A DNA stretch of 64,000 bases from Pseudomonas koreensis. GTDB taxonomy: Bacteria; Pseudomonadota; Gammaproteobacteria; Pseudomonadales; Pseudomonadaceae. Positions within the stretch are counted from its first letter, which is position 1; each line of letters starts with the position of its first letter. The stretch spans positions 53,138 to 117,137 of the forward strand of contig NZ_JAOEJU010000021.1 of NCBI RefSeq assembly GCF_025447595.1. The letters run 5' to 3'. The position numbers and the translations under genes were made by a program. Shown here in pieces: positions 7,606 through 16,776 of the stretch. The notes under the pieces are model-generated. The model saw only the letters and a list, made by a program, of their open reading frames with translations. It ran no database searches and was not told where the DNA came from.

Positions 7606-8977
7606 CGGTTGGCGTTCTTCCAGCAGTCGACTGCTGGCGCTGTACAGTTCGTTGTTCGTGGCCTGGAGTGCGATCCTCATGGGGGTCATGTACTTCGAGG
7701 TGTCCGGCTATCTCGATAATCTGGCCAAGCACTCGCTGATGCAACGTCAGCATCTGTTTTCGCACTTTCGCGGCGATCAGCTGGAAGACGCGCTCGCCGC
7801 CAGCATGACCTTCGACATTCGCGGCATTGACGCCTACGGCCTGTTCGACGCCCAGCACCGTTACCTCGGCGGCGCGTTGCAGAAAATCCCCGAAGGCCTG
7901 CCGCTGGACGGCAAGATCCACATGCTCAGCGAATGCGCCGACTCCGACGACCCGACCTTGCCCAACGACAGCTGCGACGCGGTAGCCACCCCGACCCGCG
8001 ACGGCCGCTGGCTGGTGTTGTTGCGCGACAACGGCTCGTTGTTCGCGGTGACCAAGATCATTCTGCATGCCTTGCTCTGGGGCGTTTCGCTGACGATTGT
8101 GCCGGGAATCATCGGCTGGCATTTGCTGCGTCGTCGGCCGCTGCGGCGGATCCGGGCGATCCAGGCCAGCGCCCAGTCGATTGTCGCCGGCGACCTGACT
8201 CACCGTTTGCCGCTGTCCAATCGCCGCGATGAGCTGGACATGCTCGCCGCCATCGTCAACGCCATGCTTGATCGCATCGAGCGCTTGATGAACGAAGTCA
8301 AAGGCGTGTGCGACAACATCGCCCATGACCTGCGCACACCGCTGACCCGTTTGCGCGCGCAGCTGTATCGCATGCAGCAACAGGCCGGCGAAGGCTCGCC
8401 GGAAGCGGCGCAACTGGATCTGGTGCTGGCCGAGGCCGATACGTTGATGGCGCGGTTTCGCGGGTTGCTGAGGATTTCCGAGCTGGAAGATCGTCAGCGG
8501 CGCTCGGGGTTTGTCGAGCTCGATCCGGTGTTGCTGCTGCAGGAACTGCACGAGTTTTATCTGCCGCTGGCCGAGGAAGATGAACTGCGCTTCGAGCTGA
8601 AACTGCCGGAAACCCTGCCACTGCTCAATGGTGACCGGGCGCTGTTGTTTGAAGCGCTGGCAAACCTGTTGAGCAATTCGATCAAGTTCACACCCGCCGG
8701 GGGGATAGTGATTTTGCGTGGCGTGAATGATGCGGGACACACCCGGATTGAAGTACACGATTCCGGTCCCGGCATTCCGGAGTCCGAACGGGAAGCGGTG
8801 TTCCAGCGTTTCTACCGCGCCGAGGGCGGGCAACCGCAGAATGGCTTTGGTCTGGGACTGTCGATCGTCGCGGCGATCGTCAACCTGCATGGGTTCAGTC
8901 TTGAGGTGGGGCGCAGCGATCTGGGCGGGGCGAAGCTGGTGCTGGATTGTCGGCAGAGCCTGATTTCACAGTCCTGA
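7583..8977 (+). CDS. Two-component sensor histidine kinase
   Basis: 464-aa inner-membrane kinase paired with the preceding regulator. Transmembrane helices at about residues 17-39 and 158-180 flank a ~118-residue periplasmic sensor with two cysteines (SECADSDD, NDSCDAV) that could form a disulfide. A HAMP linker follows, then the H-box DNIAHDLRTPLTRL with H248, and an HATPase_c domain with N (EALANLLSNSIKF), DSGPGIP and GFGLGLSIV motifs. The ATG lies inside the regulator gene, so the two are translationally coupled. Confidence 0.93.
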   Translation: MSLPNPSDGWRSSSSRLLALYSSLFVAWSAILMGVMYFEVSGYLDNLAKHSLMQRQHLFSHFRGDQLEDALAASMTFDIRGIDAYGLFDAQHRYLGGALQKIPEGLPLDGKIHMLSECADSDDPTLPNDSCDAVATPTRDGRWLVLLRDNGSLFAVTKIILHALLWGVSLTIVPGIIGWHLLRRRPLRRIRAIQASAQSIVAGDLTHRLPLSNRRDELDMLAAIVNAMLDRIERLMNEVKGVCDNIAHDLRTPLTRLRAQLYRMQQQAGEGSPEAAQLDLVLAEADTLMARFRGLLRISELEDRQRRSGFVELDPVLLLQELHEFYLPLAEEDELRFELKLPETLPLLNGDRALLFEALANLLSNSIKFTPAGGIVILRGVNDAGHTRIEVHDSGPGIPESEREAVFQRFYRAEGGQPQNGFGLGLSIVAAIVNLHGFSLEVGRSDLGGAKLVLDCRQSLISQS

Positions 8978-8994
8978 CCTTCATGTGTTCCCCA

Positions 8995-9083
8995 TGTGGG
9001 GGCCAGCCTGCTGGCGATGACGGTGTGTCAGTCAAAAAATAGTTGAATGATGGACCGTCATCGCTAGCAGGCTAGCTCCCACA
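8995..9083. repeat. REPIN-like inverted repeat 2 (variant core)
   Basis: TGTGGGGGCCAGCCTGCTGGCGATGACGG faces an inverted arm ending CTAGCTCCCACA. The core differs from the GTGGGAGCGAGC type seen elsewhere here (GGGGGCCAGCCTGCTGGC), so it belongs to a second sequence group. It lies between convergent genes, after the histidine kinase. Confidence 0.75.
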
Positions 9084-9101
9084 AGGGGGACTTGCAGAGA
9101 C

Positions 9102-9512
9102 TCAGGCGGGGTAGTTGGCGCGCAGCGCTTCGAGGCCGCCCTGATAGATGCCGCTGAACAACGCCACCACTTCCTCATCGCTCACACCCTTGGCCGTGAA
9201 GCGTCCCGACCACGTCACCTTCGCGCCCTGCCCCTGGGCTTCCACACGAATTGTCGCCAGATAATCGGTGGCCGGAAACGGTGCCTCCACGATCGAATAG
9301 CTGTAGGTTTTGCCCGCGTTATCGAACGTTTCCAGACGCTCGACCACCACTGCGCCGTCAGCGGTTTGCAACGTGCGCACGCGCCCGCCTTCGCTCAGCT
9401 CGCTGTTGGGAATGAACGGCAGCCAGTCCGGCAAGGTGTTGAAGCCGCCAATCAATTGCCAGACCTGATCGGCCGAAGCCGGGATGTCGATCGTTGCTGA
9501 TGCTGTTGCCAT
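9102..9512 (-). CDS. SRPBCC/polyketide cyclase-like lipid-binding fold protein
   Basis: 136-aa helix-grip protein of the START/Bet v1 type. The pattern IDIPASADQVWQLIGGF..LPDWLPFI at the N-terminus and YSYSIVEAPFPATDYLATI..V mid-protein is typical of bacterial SRPBCC proteins, which bind small hydrophobic ligands. MATASATIDI was chosen as start because the fold begins there; a longer frame overlaps the upstream gene. It is the last gene of a three-gene minus-strand unit (AKR, SDR, SRPBCC). The ligand is unknown. Confidence 0.8.
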   Translation of the reverse strand: MATASATIDIPASADQVWQLIGGFNTLPDWLPFIPNSELSEGGRVRTLQTADGAVVVERLETFDNAGKTYSYSIVEAPFPATDYLATIRVEAQGQGAKVTWSGRFTAKGVSDEEVVALFSGIYQGGLEALRANYPA

Positions 9513-9537
9513 AAATAAAAAGTCTCTCTCAATGAAT

Positions 9538-10335
9538 TCAGATAGCCAGGCTGTCGACCACGCCGCCGTCGACCCGCAAGGCGGCACCGGTGGTGGCCGA
9601 GGACAGCGGTGAAGCGATGTAGGTGACCAGGTGCGCGACCTCTTCGACATCCGCCACGCGCTGGATGATCGAGCTCGGACGGGCCCGGCGCACAAACGCG
9701 TCAGCCTCGTCCCGCAGGCTGCGGCCAGATTCGGCGGCGGCATCCTTGAGCATTTCCTCGACACCGTCGGTGAAGGTCGGCCCCGGCAGGATCGCGTTGA
9801 CCGTAACCCCTGTGCCCGCCAGGCGTTTGGCCAGGCCATGGGACACCGCGAGGTTGGCGCTTTTGGTCACGCCGTAGTTGATCATGTCGGCCGGGGTCGC
9901 CACGCCGGATTCCGAAGACAGGAAGATCACCCGGCCCCAGCCCTGCTCGACCATCGCCGGTACGTAGTGCCGCGACAGGCGCACGCCGGAGATCACGTTG
10001 ATTTCATAAAAGCGCGTCCACTCATCGTCCGGCGCATCGAAGAAATCCACGGCGTTGTAGATGCCGAGGTTGTTCACCAGGATGTCGGCCTTCGGCTCGG
10101 CGGCGAACAGTTTCTGCGCGCCTTCGGCCGTGCCCAGATCCGCCGTCAGTCCGCGCAGTTGCGCGCCCGGCACCTTCTCGCGAATGCTCGCCAGCGCCTG
10201 TTCGACCTTGGCCGCGTCGCGACCGATTACCACCACCGTGGCGCCCGCCTCGGCCAGCGACTGGCTGATGCCCAAACCGATGCCCGCCGTGCTGCCGCTG
10301 ACAATCGCCAGTTTTCCGCTCAGATCGATCTTCAT
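9538..10335 (-). CDS. Short-chain dehydrogenase/reductase
   Basis: 265-aa classical SDR using NAD(P)H. The cofactor motif is SGSTAGIG at residues 13-20, with NNLG near 88-91 and the catalytic S140/S141, Y154 and K158 (YGVTK). The C-terminal end has the usual GAALRVDGGVV. Its ATG overlaps the stop of the upstream aldo-keto reductase (ATGA), so the two are one transcription unit. The substrate is unknown; the neighbours suggest carbonyl or aldehyde metabolism of a small, possibly exogenous, compound. Confidence 0.9.
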   Translation of the reverse strand: MKIDLSGKLAIVSGSTAGIGLGISQSLAEAGATVVVIGRDAAKVEQALASIREKVPGAQLRGLTADLGTAEGAQKLFAAEPKADILVNNLGIYNAVDFFDAPDDEWTRFYEINVISGVRLSRHYVPAMVEQGWGRVIFLSSESGVATPADMINYGVTKSANLAVSHGLAKRLAGTGVTVNAILPGPTFTDGVEEMLKDAAAESGRSLRDEADAFVRRARPSSIIQRVADVEEVAHLVTYIASPLSSATTGAALRVDGGVVDSLAI

Positions 10336-11354
10336 GCTTTCACCTCGTCAATGGGTAATGGTGCACGTTCGGACACCAGTTTCGCTTCACGCATGGCCTG
10401 CCAGAAACCGGCCGGAATGACCGCCGACAGCGCCGCTACATCTTCAGCGATGCGCCCCGGTTTGCTCGCGCCGGGAATCACTGCCGCCACGGCCGGATTG
10501 GCCAGCGAGAATTGTAGTGCAGCCGCTTTGACATCGACGCCGTGGGCAGCGGCGATGCGTTTGATCTGCTCGACCTTGGCAATGATTTCAGGGCTGGCCT
10601 TCTGGTATTCGAAGTGCGCGCCGCCGGCCAGGATCCCCGAGCTGTAGGGGCCGCCGACCACGATTTCAACGTTCTGCGCCAGTGCCGAATCCATCAAACG
10701 CTGCAGTGCGCGGTCGTGATCGAGCAAGGTGTAGCGGCCGGCCAACAGGAAGCCGTCAGGCTGCGCCTCGGTCAGGTCCAGCGTCAACTCGCACGGTTCG
10801 ACCTTGTTCACGCCCAGGCCCCAGCCCTTGATCACGCCTTCTTCACGCAGGCGGGTCAGGACTTTGAAGGCACCGGTGCGGGCCTGATTGAAATACTCGA
10901 GCCATTGGTCGCCGTAGAAATCCTGAGCGATGTCGTGCACCCAGACGATGTCGAGGCGATCGGTTTTCAGACGATTGAGGCTGTCTTCGATCGAGCGCAA
11001 TGTGGCGTCGGCGCTGTAGTCGTTGACGATCTTGTTCGCGCGGCCGTGTTCGAACACCCCGCTTTTCTCGCCCAGATCCCGGGCAGCGGCGTCTTCGACT
11101 TCATCGAGAATCACCCGGCCAACCTTGGTGCTGAGCACATAGTCATCGCGCTTGTAGCGGGACAGTGCTTCGCCGAGGCGGATTTCCGAAAGGCCCGAGC
11201 CGTAGAACGGCGCGGTGTCGAAGTAGCGCACGCCGGCATCCCACGCCGCATGCACGGTGGCCTGGGCTTCTTCTTCAGGAATGGCGCGGAACATGTTGCC
11301 CAGAGGGGCGGTGCCGAAGCCCAGCTGGCCGGGCAGTTTGTCTTTCAAGCTCAT
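10332..11354 (-). CDS. Aldo/keto reductase
   Basis: 340-aa TIM-barrel NAD(P)H oxidoreductase. LGFGTAPLGN near the N-terminus, DVRYFDTAPFYGSGLSEIRLG with the catalytic Asp and Tyr, and LDIVWVHD are hallmarks of the AKR family. The subgroup resembles pyridoxal 4-dehydrogenase or L-fucose/D-threo-aldose 1-dehydrogenase. MSLKDKL was chosen as start since the barrel begins there. It heads the AKR-SDR-SRPBCC unit and is divergent from a DJ-1/AraC regulator across ~300 bases, so regulation by that protein is likely but not shown. Confidence 0.88.
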   Translation of the reverse strand: MSLKDKLPGQLGFGTAPLGNMFRAIPEEEAQATVHAAWDAGVRYFDTAPFYGSGLSEIRLGEALSRYKRDDYVLSTKVGRVILDEVEDAAARDLGEKSGVFEHGRANKIVNDYSADATLRSIEDSLNRLKTDRLDIVWVHDIAQDFYGDQWLEYFNQARTGAFKVLTRLREEGVIKGWGLGVNKVEPCELTLDLTEAQPDGFLLAGRYTLLDHDRALQRLMDSALAQNVEIVVGGPYSSGILAGGAHFEYQKASPEIIAKVEQIKRIAAAHGVDVKAAALQFSLANPAVAAVIPGASKPGRIAEDVAALSAVIPAGFWQAMREAKLVSERAPLPIDEVKA

Positions 11355-11654
11355 GATGCTGTCCTCGTGAGTCGTGGTCGGTCTTGACCTTGAGCACATC
11401 CTAGATTTCGCCAGAAAGACCGTCCAAGACATAATGTGCAGAACTTGAGTCGCAAAAGGTCTTACAGGGTATGAGGCTGCAGAGCCATCAACACGGTTCT
11501 GGCATCGTTCAACCGCTCGCGGCCGTCCACATCGAGTTGACCTTTCACGCGTGTGAATGACATAAATCCCGGAAATCCTGCCACGCCGGTTTTTCAGGAC
11601 ATTTGCCGTTTATTCTCCGCCGCCCGCCTGGCACTTCAGGCAATCAAACAGGCC

Positions 11655-12665
11655 ATGCTCATGAAAGAATCCTCCAGCCCCGACGTCCAGCCTCGCCCGC
11701 GCAGCGTGGTCTTTCTGGCCTACCCCGACATGGGACTGCTTGACTTGACCGGTGCGCAAACGGTGTTCTGGGCCGCGACCAAAGCCATGAGCGAGCGCGG
11801 CTTGCCCGGATACGAACGCTACACCGCGAGCCTCGCAGGCGGACTGATCCCGACCGCCGAAGGGCTGTCCGTGGACACAGTTCCCGTTAGCGATTTCGCA
11901 GCCATCGACATCGATACGCTGATCGTTCCCGGTTCTCCGAACATCGTGCAGGTGATGGCCGGTTCCGGGCCGATGATTGCCTGGCTGAAACAGGCTTCGG
12001 CCGGTGCCCGGCGTACCGCCTCAGTGTGCAGCGGTACGTTTTTGCTGGCTCAGGCCGATCTGCTTGATGGCCGCCGTGCCGCGACTCACTGGGCAATGTG
12101 CGACATGCTCAAGAGCGGCTTCCCTTTGATCGAAGTCGACGGCGATGCAATTTTTGTCCAGCACGACGGAGTATGGACCTGCGCCGGCGTCACCGCCGGT
12201 ATCGACCTCGCACTGGCACTGGTGGAAGCCGATTGCGGACGCGAAGTGGCCCTGCAAGTCGCCCGGGAACTGGTGGTGTACCTCAAGCGTGCCGGCGGCC
12301 AGGCCCAGTACAGCCAACTGCTGCAGGCCCAGACCGAGGACAGCGCGGCGTTCGATGAACTGCACCTGTGGATCGCGGAAAATCTGGCCGGCGAACCACT
12401 GACCGTGGAAGTCCTGGCCCGCGAAGCGCGGATGAGCCCGCGCAATTTCGCCCGGGTCTACAAACTCAAGACCGGCCGGACGCCAGCCAAAGCCGTGGAA
12501 TTGTTGCGGGTGGAGACGGCGCGGCGCCTGCTCGAAGATTCCGAACGCAATATCGACCAGATCGCCCTCGCCTGCGGTTTCGGCGTCGAGGACCGGATGC
12601 GTTACACCTTCCAGCGCAACCTGGGGATTTCACCACGGGAGTACCGCCAGCGTTTTTCCCGCTGA
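11655..12665 (+). CDS. GlxA-type transcriptional regulator (DJ-1/PfpI + AraC HTH)
   Basis: Regulator of about 336 aa. Residues ~15-190 form a DJ-1/PfpI-like domain (VVFLAYPDMGLLDLTGAQTVF; nucleophile elbow ASVCSGTFLLA) and the C-terminal ~100 residues are a double AraC helix-turn-helix (MSPRNFARVYK, IDQIALACGFG). Members respond to amino-group or aldehyde metabolites. The start is uncertain: ATGs at 11655 and 11661 both fit, and a GTG at 11553 would add 34 residues without homology. It is divergent from the AKR operon and is its likely controller. Confidence 0.88.
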   Translation: MLMKESSSPDVQPRPRSVVFLAYPDMGLLDLTGAQTVFWAATKAMSERGLPGYERYTASLAGGLIPTAEGLSVDTVPVSDFAAIDIDTLIVPGSPNIVQVMAGSGPMIAWLKQASAGARRTASVCSGTFLLAQADLLDGRRAATHWAMCDMLKSGFPLIEVDGDAIFVQHDGVWTCAGVTAGIDLALALVEADCGREVALQVARELVVYLKRAGGQAQYSQLLQAQTEDSAAFDELHLWIAENLAGEPLTVEVLAREARMSPRNFARVYKLKTGRTPAKAVELLRVETARRLLEDSERNIDQIALACGFGVEDRMRYTFQRNLGISPREYRQRFSR

Positions 12666-12671
12666 CCGGAT

Positions 12672-13589
12672 TCAAGCACCCAGCCGGGCCCAGCCGGCCA
12701 CCAGTTGCGCGCTGATACTGACTCCGCCGCAGACGATGATTGCCACGTCGTGGGCTTCGGCCAGTGCCGGATGATCGAGATAAGCGACCGCCAGTGATAC
12801 ACCGCAGGCCGGTTCGACCAGTTGTCGCAGATCATTGGCGAAACGCACCACCCCCATGATCGCGTCATCATCGGACAACACCAGGCACTCATGATCGAAT
12901 TCGCTGAGGTGCTGCACCGGCCAGCCCGCCACCTGAGCGGCGCCCAGCGACATGGCCACCGTGTCGATCCGGCTCAGGCGCACCGGATGGCCAGCCTGCA
13001 TGGCGGCCGCGAAAGATGACGCCCCTTGAGTCTCGCAGGTGATCACCCGGCAATCGCGACGGTCATGACGCAGCAGCCCGGTGAGAATTCCCGCCAACAA
13101 TCCACCGCCGCCGACCGACGTGACCACAGTATCGACTTGCGGGCAGTCCTCGAGAATCTCATCGACCATCGAGCTATGCCCTTCCCACAAGACCAGGTGG
13201 TCGAAAGCCGGCACGTATTCAGTGTCCGCTGCACTGGCCAGCTCCCGCGCCCGCTGGTTGGCCTCGTCCCAGACTTTGCCATGGACGATAACCTCCGCGC
13301 CGGTGCGGCGAATACGCGCGCGGGTCGCTTCCGGCGTGGTGTTTGGCACCACGATGCAGGCTTGCAGACCCAGTCTGACCGCGGCCACCGCCGTGGCCAA
13401 CCCGGCATTGCCGCCGGATGGACACACAACCTTGCGTTTGCCCTGCGCTGCCGCCTCACTGCACAAAAGGCCCATGCCGCGCAGCTTGAACGAGCCACTC
13501 GGTTGCAGGTTTTCCAGCTTCAGCCAGATGCGCCGGGACGCGGTCGACAGGGTCGGATGGAGTAACAGCGGCGTGCGGATGTGCAGCAT
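12672..13589 (-). CDS. PLP-dependent serine/threonine dehydratase-like enzyme
   Basis: 305-aa fold-type II PLP enzyme. K35 in QPSGSFKLRG forms the Schiff base, PSGGNAGLA binds the cofactor phosphate partner region, and SVGGGGLLAGI is the glycine-rich phosphate loop. At ~305 residues it lacks the regulatory ACT domains of biosynthetic IlvA and resembles eukaryotic-type serine dehydratase, deaminating Ser or Thr to a 2-oxo acid. The ATG follows a GGGAG site. It converges on the GlxA-type regulator with 6 bases between stops. Exact substrate is uncertain. Confidence 0.85.
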   Translation of the reverse strand: MLHIRTPLLLHPTLSTASRRIWLKLENLQPSGSFKLRGMGLLCSEAAAQGKRKVVCPSGGNAGLATAVAAVRLGLQACIVVPNTTPEATRARIRRTGAEVIVHGKVWDEANQRARELASAADTEYVPAFDHLVLWEGHSSMVDEILEDCPQVDTVVTSVGGGGLLAGILTGLLRHDRRDCRVITCETQGASSFAAAMQAGHPVRLSRIDTVAMSLGAAQVAGWPVQHLSEFDHECLVLSDDDAIMGVVRFANDLRQLVEPACGVSLAVAYLDHPALAEAHDVAIIVCGGVSISAQLVAGWARLGA

Positions 13590-13721
13590 GGCGGACTCCC
13601 GAAGCGGCGGACCGGATGATCGGAACGTCTCTGCCTGAAGTTTAGTCCACACCCCTGCCGGCGGTTAAACGCCGGGGATCGTGCCGCGATCTACACTGAA
13701 CGGAACAGCCGTGAGGTGCCT

Positions 13722-14381
13722 ATGAAAATGTCCGCGCAAATGACCGTGGTCGCCGTGCTCGCGACCCTCGCCTATCTGGGTCTGGCGATGTGGGGCATCG
13801 GTGGCGTAGCGGTGTTCTTTTCTCACGGCGCGTTGGTCGTGGTGGCCCTGGCCACGCTTGCCATGGTGGTGGCGTCATTGTTCACGGAAGTGAACCTGAG
13901 TACCGGCGAACGCGAGGACCGGGCCAATCGCTGGGTGATTCCGGCGTTTGCCGTAATCGGACTGGTCAGTGCTTTTCTGCCGGCCTACTGCGACCGCATC
14001 GGTTTCTGGACCATCGGCCGCGAAGGCACCCGTTGGCTGGGCGCGTTGCTGTTTATCGTGGGTGGCGGATTACGTTTGTGGCCGGTATTCGTGCTGGGCC
14101 ATCGGTTCAGCGGGCTGGTGGCGATTCAACCGGGACATCGGCTTGTGACCGAAGGCATTTACCGGCATCTGCGCAACCCCAGTTATCTGGGGCTGGTGAT
14201 CAATGCGATCGGCTGGGCGCTGGCGTTCCGCTCGGTCGTCGGCCTGTTGCTGGCGGCGCTGACGCTGATCCCGCTGATCGCCCGCATCCATTCCGAAGAG
14301 GCCTTGCTGCGCACGCAGTTCGGCGCCGAATACGACGCCTATTGCGCCCGCAGCTGGCGCTTGGTGCCCGGCGTTTATTAA
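13722..14381 (+). CDS. Isoprenylcysteine carboxyl methyltransferase-like membrane protein
   Basis: 219-aa integral membrane methyltransferase of the ICMT/PEMT type. Hydrophobic helices fill residues 5-50 and 65-85, and the conserved SAM-binding part near the C-terminus reads GIYRHLRNPSYLGLVI, followed by LLRTQFGAEYDAYCAR. ATG at 13722 was chosen because GAGGTG lies 5 bases upstream; a GTG six bases earlier is in frame. Bacterial members methylate lipids or small molecules; the substrate is unknown. It stands alone between a convergent REPIN and a divergent dehydratase. Confidence 0.85.
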   Translation: MKMSAQMTVVAVLATLAYLGLAMWGIGGVAVFFSHGALVVVALATLAMVVASLFTEVNLSTGEREDRANRWVIPAFAVIGLVSAFLPAYCDRIGFWTIGREGTRWLGALLFIVGGGLRLWPVFVLGHRFSGLVAIQPGHRLVTEGIYRHLRNPSYLGLVINAIGWALAFRSVVGLLLAALTLIPLIARIHSEEALLRTQFGAEYDAYCARSWRLVPGVY

Positions 14382-14390
14382 TACATACCT

Positions 14391-14479
14391 TGTGGGAGCG
14401 AGCTTGCTCGCGATAGCGGTGTGTCAGCCAGCGCGTGTATGACGGACAGATTGCAATCGCGAGCAAGCTCGCTCCCACA
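14391..14479. repeat. REPIN-like inverted repeat 3
   Basis: TGTGGGAGCGAGCTTGCTCGCGATAGCGG and its inverted partner ending GAGCAAGCTCGCTCCCACA. It is the GAGCTTGCTC core variant and sits between convergent genes. Confidence 0.9.
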
Positions 14480-14491
14480 GGGTCGGTGCTG

Positions 14492-15163
14492 TTATTTGGA
14501 GGGGTTGAGGTGCAACTGGCCGTCGCTGTCGATGCTCAGCGCAATGTCGCGGTAACTGGCGATGGTCGCGTGCGCGGTTTCAAGCGGATGCTGGTGAGTC
14601 GTGGTGATGATCATCAACGGTGCGCCGGCGGCTTCAGCGGCCTGAATACCGACGGTGGCGTCTTCGAAGATCAGGCAGTCCGCCGGTTCCAGGCCCAGAC
14701 GCTTGGCCGCCAGTCGATAACCGGCCGGATCAGGTTTGCCGGCGCTCACGTCTTCGGCAGTGATCATTACCGCAGGCTCAGGAATCCCCGCCGCGGCCAT
14801 CCGGCGCAACGCCAGGTCCCGTGGCGCCGAGGTCACCATGGCCCAGCGATCCGCCGGCAATGACTTGAGAAACGCCGCCGCACCGGGGATCTCGACGATG
14901 CCTTCGACGTCTTCGATTTCTGCCTCGGTGATGAACGCCGCTTGGGCCTCGGCGTCCACGCCCGGCAGGTTCAAACGCGTGATGGTGTCGATGGCGCGCA
15001 CGCCGTGGATGGTCGGCAGGAACGTTTCGACGTTCACCCCGTGGCGTAAGGCCCAGGCGGACCAGATCCGCTCGGCGGCGGCGATGGAGTTGAGGACGGT
15101 GCCGTCCATGTCGAACAGGAACGCGCCGAACGCGCGGTTGAAAACAGCATCGTGAGCAGACAA
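14492..15163 (-). CDS. HAD-family phosphatase (phosphosugar type)
   Basis: 223-aa haloacid dehalogenase-like hydrolase. Motif I is FLFDMDGTVLNS, motif II MVTSAPRD, motif III with K in GKPDPAGYRLAAKRLGLEP, and motif IV LIFEDATVGIQAAEAAG. An alpha-helical cap lies between motifs I and II, as in beta-phosphoglucomutase/2-deoxyglucose-6-phosphatase relatives. A TTG start at 15163 with GGAAG 6 bases upstream is preferred; an ATG further upstream adds residues without homology. Substrate is probably a small sugar phosphate; it lies in no operon. Confidence 0.85.
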   Translation of the reverse strand: MSAHDAVFNRAFGAFLFDMDGTVLNSIAAAERIWSAWALRHGVNVETFLPTIHGVRAIDTITRLNLPGVDAEAQAAFITEAEIEDVEGIVEIPGAAAFLKSLPADRWAMVTSAPRDLALRRMAAAGIPEPAVMITAEDVSAGKPDPAGYRLAAKRLGLEPADCLIFEDATVGIQAAEAAGAPLMIITTTHQHPLETAHATIASYRDIALSIDSDGQLHLNPSK

Positions 15164-15226
15164 AAGATCACTTCCTCGCAAGGGGCCGGGCAACGATGCC
15201 CGGCAATGTAGCACTTGCGGGATGCT

Positions 15227-15640
15227 TCAGTGCAGACGCGGCGCCCTGGATTTGAACGCGCTGTCCACACAATCGAGCAACTGGCCGATGGCCCAGGGCT
15301 TCTTGATGAACGCCACCGGATGCTTCACGCCCGAGGTTTCCGGTGTTTCATAACCGGACATGACCATCACCGGTTTGTCCGGCCAGCGCTCGCCGACCAG
15401 ATTGGCCAGATCCGCGCCGTTAAGCGTGCCGGGCATTGTGATGTCGGTGAGCAGCAGCGCGACTTCCGGCGCGTGCGCTTCCAGATATTGCGAAGCCGCA
15501 TCGGCGCTGGTCTGCGGCTCGACCTTGAAACCTTCCTCCTGAAGAATTTCGCACAGAAATTCCAGAATCAACGGATCGTCCTCGACCACCAGAATCAACC
15601 CGCCAGGAAGGTGCGCGCTCGACGTCGAAATTGGACACAT
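15227..15640 (-). CDS. Single-domain response regulator (CheY-like)
   Basis: 137-aa stand-alone receiver. The acidic cluster E20-D21-D22, phospho-acceptor D66 in LLLTDITMPG, a conserved Ser/Thr region VMSGYE and the lysine in FIKKPW are all present. No output domain follows, so it would act by protein contact or as a phosphate sink, probably with a hybrid kinase elsewhere. MCPISTSS was taken as start because GGGAG lies 9 bases upstream; an ATG 24 bases earlier lacks a ribosome site. Confidence 0.88.
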   Translation of the reverse strand: MCPISTSSAHLPGGLILVVEDDPLILEFLCEILQEEGFKVEPQTSADAASQYLEAHAPEVALLLTDITMPGTLNGADLANLVGERWPDKPVMVMSGYETPETSGVKHPVAFIKKPWAIGQLLDCVDSAFKSRAPRLH

Positions 15641-15828
15641 GAACTGGCACTCCCTGAATTGCATGAACGATTTAGCGGCTTGATCCCGCTGCTTATCTGG
15701 TATGAGCAGCGCCTTGTACAGAAATTCATTTTTGATACAGGTCTTTTCGATAACAGCCGGTTAACGGGCAGTCGCCGACGGGTAATTGCGGTTAAAATGC
15801 GCGCCCTTTTGCTGGCCGATCCTGATTG

Positions 15829-16770
15829 ATGAACCCTCAAGCCCTCGCCGTTCTCCATGCCCACCTGCTCACCGCGCTGACTTCGGCACCGGCCGAAACC
15901 CGGCGCCTGTTCCATGGGCGCGGGCGTTGCTGGCCGGGGCTGGAGCAAGTCACCGTGGACTGGCTGCAAGGCGTGGTGCTGGTGTCGCTGTTCAAGGAGC
16001 CCGAGGCTTCGCAGCTGGAAGACCTCAAGCGGCTGTTGCTGGAGATCACCGGTTCAGAGCCATGGCAGCAATCCGGCGCCCATACCCTGTTGATCCAGCA
16101 CCGCTACTTGCCGCAGAGCACCGCCGAATGGTTGCTGGGGCAAGAAATCGACGAAATGACCATCGTCGAAGGCGAGCTGAAATATCGGGTGGATCTGGGC
16201 CGCAAGCAGAACGCCGGGCTGTTCCTCGACATGCGCTACGGGCGTAACTGGGTGCGCGAACACGCGGCGGGCAAACGGGTGCTGAACCTGTTCGCCTACA
16301 CCTGCGGATTCTCGGTGGCGGCCATCGAGGGCGGCGCCAGCCATGTGGTCAACCTCGACATGTCCCGCGCCGCGCTGAGCCGGGGCCGCGACAATCACCG
16401 GCTGAACGGGCATGACCTGAGCAAGGTGAGTTTCCTCGGCCATGACCTGTTCAAATCCTGGGGCAAGGTGATCAACAGCGGTCCGTACGATCTGGTGATC
16501 ATCGACCCGCCGTCGTTCCAGAAAGGCAGTTTTCTGCTGACCAAGGATTACCAGCGTGTGCTGCGTCGTCTGCCGGAATTGCTCACGGCGCAGGGCACGG
16601 TGCTGGCCTGCATGAACGATCCTTCGTTCGGTTCCGACTTCCTGATCGACGGCGTGACCCAGGAAGCGCCGAGCCTGCGTTTCGAGCAACGGCTTGAAAA
16701 CCCGCCGGAGTTTCCGGATATCGACCCGGAAAGCGGTCTGAAGGCGCTGCTGTTCAAGCAGATCGGCTGA
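15829..16770 (+). CDS. Class I SAM-dependent methyltransferase, RlmI/RlmK-like
   Basis: 313-aa enzyme with an N-terminal region (residues 1-130) and a Rossmann methyltransferase domain. SAM motif I is VLNLFAYTCGFSVAAIEGGA, motif II VVNLDMS and motif IV VIIDPPSFQKG, which is the DPPSF signature of rRNA large-subunit 5-methylcytosine or 7-methylguanine type enzymes. LGRKQNAGLFLDMR precedes motif I, as in that group. The target RNA base is inferred only. ATG at 15829 was taken as start; a TTG one codon earlier is also possible. Confidence 0.85.
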   Translation: MNPQALAVLHAHLLTALTSAPAETRRLFHGRGRCWPGLEQVTVDWLQGVVLVSLFKEPEASQLEDLKRLLLEITGSEPWQQSGAHTLLIQHRYLPQSTAEWLLGQEIDEMTIVEGELKYRVDLGRKQNAGLFLDMRYGRNWVREHAAGKRVLNLFAYTCGFSVAAIEGGASHVVNLDMSRAALSRGRDNHRLNGHDLSKVSFLGHDLFKSWGKVINSGPYDLVIIDPPSFQKGSFLLTKDYQRVLRRLPELLTAQGTVLACMNDPSFGSDFLIDGVTQEAPSLRFEQRLENPPEFPDIDPESGLKALLFKQIG

Positions 16771-16776
16771 CCACGA

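Noticed and set aside
11464..11562. 33-codon minus-strand frame between AKR and GlxA-type regulator (MSFTRVKGQLDVDGRERLND..)
   Set aside because: Composition is acceptable, but no ribosome site, no family and the position inside a divergent promoter region make it too weak.
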